Positions 58,717 to 64,000 of a stretch of 64,000 bases of DNA are shown here, one piece after another. The notes below the pieces were generated by a model. The model saw only the letters and a list, made by a program, of their open reading frames with translations. It made no database searches and was not told the DNA's origin. Position numbers and translations under genes: made by a program. The stretch comes from Crossiella equi (GTDB lineage: Bacteria; Actinomycetota; Actinomycetes; Mycobacteriales; Pseudonocardiaceae), in the NCBI RefSeq assembly GCF_017876755.1, contig NZ_JAGIOO010000001.1:1860001-1924000 (forward strand), written 5' to 3'. How positions within the stretch are numbered: the stretch's first letter is position 1; every line of letters begins with the position of its first letter.

Positions 58717-60231
58717 ATGCCCACCCTGGTCCTCGTCGGGCTCCTCGCCGGGATCGTCACCAGCCTGTCCCCGTGCGTGCTGCCCGTGTTGCCGGTGGTG
58801 CTGACCGCGGGCTCGCGGCGGCCGTGGGCGGTGGTGGGCGGCCTGGTGACGAGCTTCAGCCTGGCCACGCTGTTCGGGGCGCTGGTGCTGCGGGCCCTGC
58901 ACCTGCCCGACGGCCTGCTGCGGAACGCGGGCATCGCCGCGCTGGTGCTGCTCGGCCTCGGCCTGGTGTTCCCGAAGGCCGGCCACCTCCTGGAACGCCC
59001 GTTCGCCCGGCTGCGGGGCCGCCTCACCGAACCGGGCCGGGGCGGCTACCTGACCGGGCTGGCCCTGGGGCTGGTGTACGTGCCGTGCGCGGGACCGGTG
59101 CTGGCCACGATCGCGGTGGTCGGCGCGACGAACATGATCGGCTTGGACTCGTTGCTGCTCACCGCGGCCTTCGGCGTCGGCACCGGGCTGCCCTTGCTGC
59201 TGCTGGCCTTCTCCGGCGCGGCCTTGACCAACCGGTTGGTCTTCCTGCGGGAGCGGGTGCGCGGCTTCCGGGTCGCCTCCGGGGTGGCCATGCTGCTGGT
59301 CGCGGTGGTCACCGCGGCCAACCTGGCCGCCCCGCTGCAACGCCTCGTCCCGGACTACACCGCCGCCGCGCAGCGCGCCTTCGGTGGCCAGCAGCAGCTG
59401 GCGGGGATCACGCACGCCCCGGAGTTCACCGGGGTGAGCGCGTGGCTGAACACCCCGGGGGGCCGCCCGCTGTCGCTGGCGGAGCTGCGCGGCCGGGTGG
59501 TGCTGGTCAACTTCTGGACCTACAGCTGCGTGAACTGCCAGCGCGCGCTGCCGCACGTGAGGCAGTGGTACGACACCTACCGCGACTCCGGCCTGACCGT
59601 GGTGGGCGTGCACACCCCGGAGTTCGCCTTCGAGCGCGACCAGGGCAACGTCGCCGACCAGGTCAGGGCGCTGGGTGTGCGGCACCCGGTGGCCGTGGAC
59701 AACGACTACGCGACCTGGACGGCCTACCAGAACCGGTACTGGCCCGCGCTCTACGCCGTCGACGCCTCCGGCCAGGTGCGCCAGTCCTGGTTCGGTGAAG
59801 GCGACTACGACCAGGTCGAGCAGCGGCTGCGGGAGCTGCTCGCCGACGCGGGCGCGAGGAACCTGCCCCCGGCCACCTCGGTACCGGACCGGACGCCGCA
59901 GGACCGGATCACCGGCGAGACCTACCTCGGCTCCGAGCACGGCCCGCTGTCCCGGGCGGTCACGCTGTCCGGCACCTGGTCCGCCACACCCGAGCACCTG
60001 ACCGCGGGCCAGGACGCGCGGCTGCGCCTGGACTTCCGTGCCAAGGCCGTGCACCTGGTGCTCGGCGGGACCGGCACGGTCGAGGTGGTGGTCGGCGGGA
60101 CCCGGCGCGCGGTCGCGGTGTCCGGGCCGCCGACCCTGTACACGTTGCACGAGAACGGGAGCACCGGCGGCGGGGTGCTCGAGCTCGCGGTGGGCCCGGG
60201 GCTGCGGGCGTACGCGTTCACCTTCAGCTGA
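58717..60231 (+). CDS. DipZ-like CcdA-thioredoxin fusion protein
   Basis: 504 residues. N-terminal CcdA/DsbD-type membrane domain of six helices with its two redox cysteines (SLSPCVLPVLP and VYVPCAGPVLA), then an extracytoplasmic thioredoxin-like domain with active site CVNC (NFWTYSCVNCQRALPHV), then a C-terminal beta-sandwich as in mycobacterial DipZ. It moves reducing power from cytoplasm to envelope thiols, for cytochrome c maturation or disulfide repair. No partner genes are adjacent. Confidence 0.9.
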   Translation: MPTLVLVGLLAGIVTSLSPCVLPVLPVVLTAGSRRPWAVVGGLVTSFSLATLFGALVLRALHLPDGLLRNAGIAALVLLGLGLVFPKAGHLLERPFARLRGRLTEPGRGGYLTGLALGLVYVPCAGPVLATIAVVGATNMIGLDSLLLTAAFGVGTGLPLLLLAFSGAALTNRLVFLRERVRGFRVASGVAMLLVAVVTAANLAAPLQRLVPDYTAAAQRAFGGQQQLAGITHAPEFTGVSAWLNTPGGRPLSLAELRGRVVLVNFWTYSCVNCQRALPHVRQWYDTYRDSGLTVVGVHTPEFAFERDQGNVADQVRALGVRHPVAVDNDYATWTAYQNRYWPALYAVDASGQVRQSWFGEGDYDQVEQRLRELLADAGARNLPPATSVPDRTPQDRITGETYLGSEHGPLSRAVTLSGTWSATPEHLTAGQDARLRLDFRAKAVHLVLGGTGTVEVVVGGTRRAVAVSGPPTLYTLHENGSTGGGVLELAVGPGLRAYAFTFS

Positions 60232-62098
<1,867 letters not shown>

Positions 62099-62125
62099 CC
62101 CGGTCGACAAAGACCTGCCTGGAAC

Positions 62126-62163
62126 CCTCGGCCCCCTCGCCTCCCCACGCGAGGGGGCCGAGG
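62126..62163. terminator. Bidirectional terminator between argG and the unknown gene
   Basis: A perfect 15-bp stem (62126-62140 with 62149-62163) with an 8-base loop, 28 bases after the argG stop and 7 bases from the stop of the convergent gene. No long T-tract. Confidence 0.75.
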
Positions 62164-62169
62164 TGCGTC

Positions 62170-63399
62170 TCAGCCCGCTGCCAGCAGCTCCTCCGCCCGG
62201 CGGTAGCGGAACAGCAGCAGCGAACCGTCGGTGAAGGTCAGGCCCACCACCCTCGGCCCGTCCCCGGGCAGCTCGGCGCCCATGGCCGACCAACCGAGCC
62301 GGGCGAGCCGGGAGGCGGGCAGCTCCATGGCCGTGGTGAACGGCGTGGGTGGGTTCTTCGGCCGCAGGAGCCTGGTCGGGTACACCACCGCCACCCGGGC
62401 ATCGGTCACCACCAGCCGCGCCTCGCCCTGGCTGTGTGCGAGGTGCTCGGCGCAGCGCACCGCGTCCGCCCCCGGGTGCGCGGCCCGGACGTCGTAGCCG
62501 ACGGTCGGGTCGTCGAGCCAGTCGAGCGGGTGGGCCTGGGTCAGCGGGCAGGGCAGCGGCCACCGCGCGGGCGGCAGGTCCAGTGCGGGCAGGTCACCGG
62601 CGGGCCGGAACGGCACGGTCACGGTACCGCCGATCTCGGCGAGCACGTACCCGCGCACCGGCGGCGCGCCCAGCCGCAACCGCTCCCCCGGCCGCAGCCA
62701 GAACCGCGTCAGCTCCTCCCGCACGACCTGCTCGTCGGCGAGGACCTGCTTGCGCCGGAACGGGTTCCGCTCCCCGGGCAGCGGCGGGAACTCCACCGCG
62801 GACCCGTCGGTGAAGCCGAGCCGGTACCCCCGCTGGCCGCGCCCGTGGTGGGCGAGCAGGTCCAGGGGCAGCTCGTGCACGAGCCGGAGCCCAGGCACAC
62901 CAACGGGTTCGCCCTCGACGTGGTCGCCGTAGGTGCGCCGGGTGTCGGCGACGACGCGCACCACGTCCTTGGCGAACCCGAACAGCGCCTTGCCGACCCC
63001 GCCCGAGGGCTCCGGCGCGGGCGGGCTGGCGAACACCAGCAGCCGTTGTGTGGTCAGCGCGAACACCCGCGTCACCCGGGCGCCCGCCGTGACCGCGCCG
63101 AAGTGCCGTGCCGCCACGGTGTCCAGGCCGGACCCGAGCACCAGGTGGTCCGGCTCGGCCTGGGTGTCACGCCCGGAGTCCGAGCCACCGAGCACGGCGG
63201 CGCCGACGAACTCCCCCACCCCGCTGCCGACGGCCGCCGCCCCACGGGCGAGCAGCCCACGCCGGGGCTGGCCGTGGGCGTCGTGGCCGTCGACGGCGTA
63301 GTGCAGGACGGAGCGCCGCGTGGCGTGCACGAGCCGTTCGCCGGGCCGGAGGTGCGGGCGCACGGTCAGTGCCGGGCCCAGGATCGCGCTGTGGTCCAT
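62170..63399 (-). CDS. Hypothetical protein, 409 residues
   Basis: I do not recognise the whole protein. It has two stretches resembling PH/GRAM-like 'YdbT' domains. The first is RLVHATRRSVLHYAVDG ... RVTRVFALTTQRLLVFASPP, with a LGFTDGSAVEFPP strand. The second, near the end, is EARLVVTDARVAVVYPTRLL with VGLTFTDGSLLLFRYRRAEELL. A short Gly/Ala-rich part (LLARGAAAVGSGVGEFVGAAVLGG) could be a membrane hairpin. No catalytic motif seen. ATG at 63399. Context (argG, dioxygenase) gives no hint. Confidence 0.75.
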   Translation of the reverse strand: MDHSAILGPALTVRPHLRPGERLVHATRRSVLHYAVDGHDAHGQPRRGLLARGAAAVGSGVGEFVGAAVLGGSDSGRDTQAEPDHLVLGSGLDTVAARHFGAVTAGARVTRVFALTTQRLLVFASPPAPEPSGGVGKALFGFAKDVVRVVADTRRTYGDHVEGEPVGVPGLRLVHELPLDLLAHHGRGQRGYRLGFTDGSAVEFPPLPGERNPFRRKQVLADEQVVREELTRFWLRPGERLRLGAPPVRGYVLAEIGGTVTVPFRPAGDLPALDLPPARWPLPCPLTQAHPLDWLDDPTVGYDVRAAHPGADAVRCAEHLAHSQGEARLVVTDARVAVVYPTRLLRPKNPPTPFTTAMELPASRLARLGWSAMGAELPGDGPRVVGLTFTDGSLLLFRYRRAEELLAAG

Positions 63400-63412
63400 G
63401 GTGCCCTGGAAC

Positions 63413-64000
63413 CTACGGCACGGGCGGGGTCCCGTGGGTGTGGAACGACTCGATCGTCTTCAGCCCCCACGCCTGGCCCTTGGCACGCTCGGCCTCGGTC
63501 CAGGTGACGGTCCGCCAGTCCGGTGCCAGCACCAGGCGCGACAACGGGTTGCACAGCTCGACCCGGTTGCCGCCGGGCTCGTAGACGTAGAGGAAGAAGG
63601 TCTGCTGGATGGCGTGCTTGTGCGGGCCGGTCTCGATGAACACGCCGTTCTCCAGGCAGATGTCCGCACCGCGCAGGATGTCCTCACGGGTGTCGGTGGC
63701 GAAGGCGATGTGGTGCAGCCGCCCGGAGGCGCCGGTGCGGTCGGCGGTGTAGACCAGGTCGTAGCTCTTCTGCCCGAAGTGCAGCCACTGCGCGCCGAGC
63801 TTGCCGGAGTCCAGGCGGATCTGCTCGGTGGCCCGGCCGCCCAGCAGCGTGGCGACGAAGTCCCCGTTGGCGGCGACGTCGGCGGCGAGGAAGTTGACGT
63901 GGTCGAGCCTGCGCACGCCGACGCCGCGTCCCGGGTAGGCCTGGGCCTGGTTCTTCAGCGCGGGCCGCAGCTCCTCCGGCGGCTCGTACCACTCGCTCTC
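63413..64000 (-). CDS. Extradiol catechol 2,3-dioxygenase-like protein, 5' end outside window
   Basis: The frame is open to the window edge; 195 C-terminal residues are present. Iron ligands of the VOC dioxygenase fold are visible: His in RRLDHVNFLA, His in GRLHHIAFA (first His) and Glu in PGGNRVELCNP. HKHAIQQTFFLYVYEPGG is typical of catechol 2,3-dioxygenases. It would cleave a catechol ring next to the hydroxyls. Upstream genes outside the window should show whether it belongs to an aromatic degradation set. Confidence 0.85.
   Translation of the reverse strand, partial: ESEWYEPPEELRPALKNQAQAYPGRGVGVRRLDHVNFLAADVAANGDFVATLLGGRATEQIRLDSGKLGAQWLHFGQKSYDLVYTADRTGASGRLHHIAFATDTREDILRGADICLENGVFIETGPHKHAIQQTFFLYVYEPGGNRVELCNPLSRLVLAPDWRTVTWTEAERAKGQAWGLKTIESFHTHGTPPVP

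Overview
This 64 kb window is high-GC actinobacterial chromosome, most likely from the Pseudonocardiaceae or a close relative. The grounds are the very high GC in third codon positions, frequent GTG starts, and the genes bldD, mihF and a SARP regulator. The right and middle parts follow a gene backbone I recall from Streptomyces coelicolor and Mycobacterium tuberculosis: bldD / pyrR-pyrB-pyrC-(PH-like)-carA-carB-pyrF / mihF-gmk-rpoZ-coaBC / metK / priA / def-fmt-rsmB / rpe-ribD-ribE-ribBA-ribH-PH protein. Nearly all of these genes lie on the minus strand with 1-4 base start/stop overlaps.

Left end (1-12 kb) is a secondary-metabolite or glycolipid locus. It holds the C-terminal part of a type I polyketide synthase (dehydratase plus a decayed phosphopantetheinyl-transferase domain), a free-standing acyl carrier protein, an alpha/beta hydrolase, a GT1-type glycosyltransferase and a membrane-anchored zinc-ribbon methyltransferase, translationally coupled and closed by a strong terminator. 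Two more copies of that methyltransferase lie 3 kb downstream, past a glyoxalase-family gene, an AraC-like regulator, a small unknown gene and a decayed oligopeptide-ABC ATPase. The product is not known to me.

12-15.3 kb is a compact four-gene module (HTH regulator, ImmA/IrrE-type HExxH metallopeptidase, 7-TM MAB_1171c-like protein, SAM methyltransferase). 15.4-19 kb has a SARP/ATPase regulator, a Rieske lipoprotein and an Asp-nucleophile alpha/beta hydrolase. 18.9-24.8 kb is the riboflavin operon with rpe and an amino-acid permease. 24.9-30.2 kb is accessory (secreted X-Pro dipeptidyl-peptidase, StyA-like monooxygenase, GT87 mannosyltransferase, atypical response regulator) and interrupts the rsmB-rpe backbone.

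30.2-33.2 kb is rsmB-fmt-def. 33.2-37.6 kb is a second insertion: two tandem paralogous pairs of ECF sigma factor and single-pass membrane protein, each preceded by the same putative promoter block, then a broken DinB/pentapeptide gene. 37.6-52.5 kb is priA, metK, the coaBC-mihF operon and the pyrimidine operon, with a PyrR-binding-loop match directly before the pyrR ribosome binding site. 52.5-64 kb has a secreted phosphodiesterase, bldD, several single genes (DHFR-like, SMI1/KNR4, GNAT, XRE-cupin/aminotransferase pair, DipZ-like redox protein), argG behind an ARG-box-like operator, an unknown protein and the C-terminal part of an extradiol dioxygenase.

No rRNA, tRNA, CRISPR array, insertion sequence or replication origin was seen. 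All database-type statements are from memory of protein families; nothing was searched.
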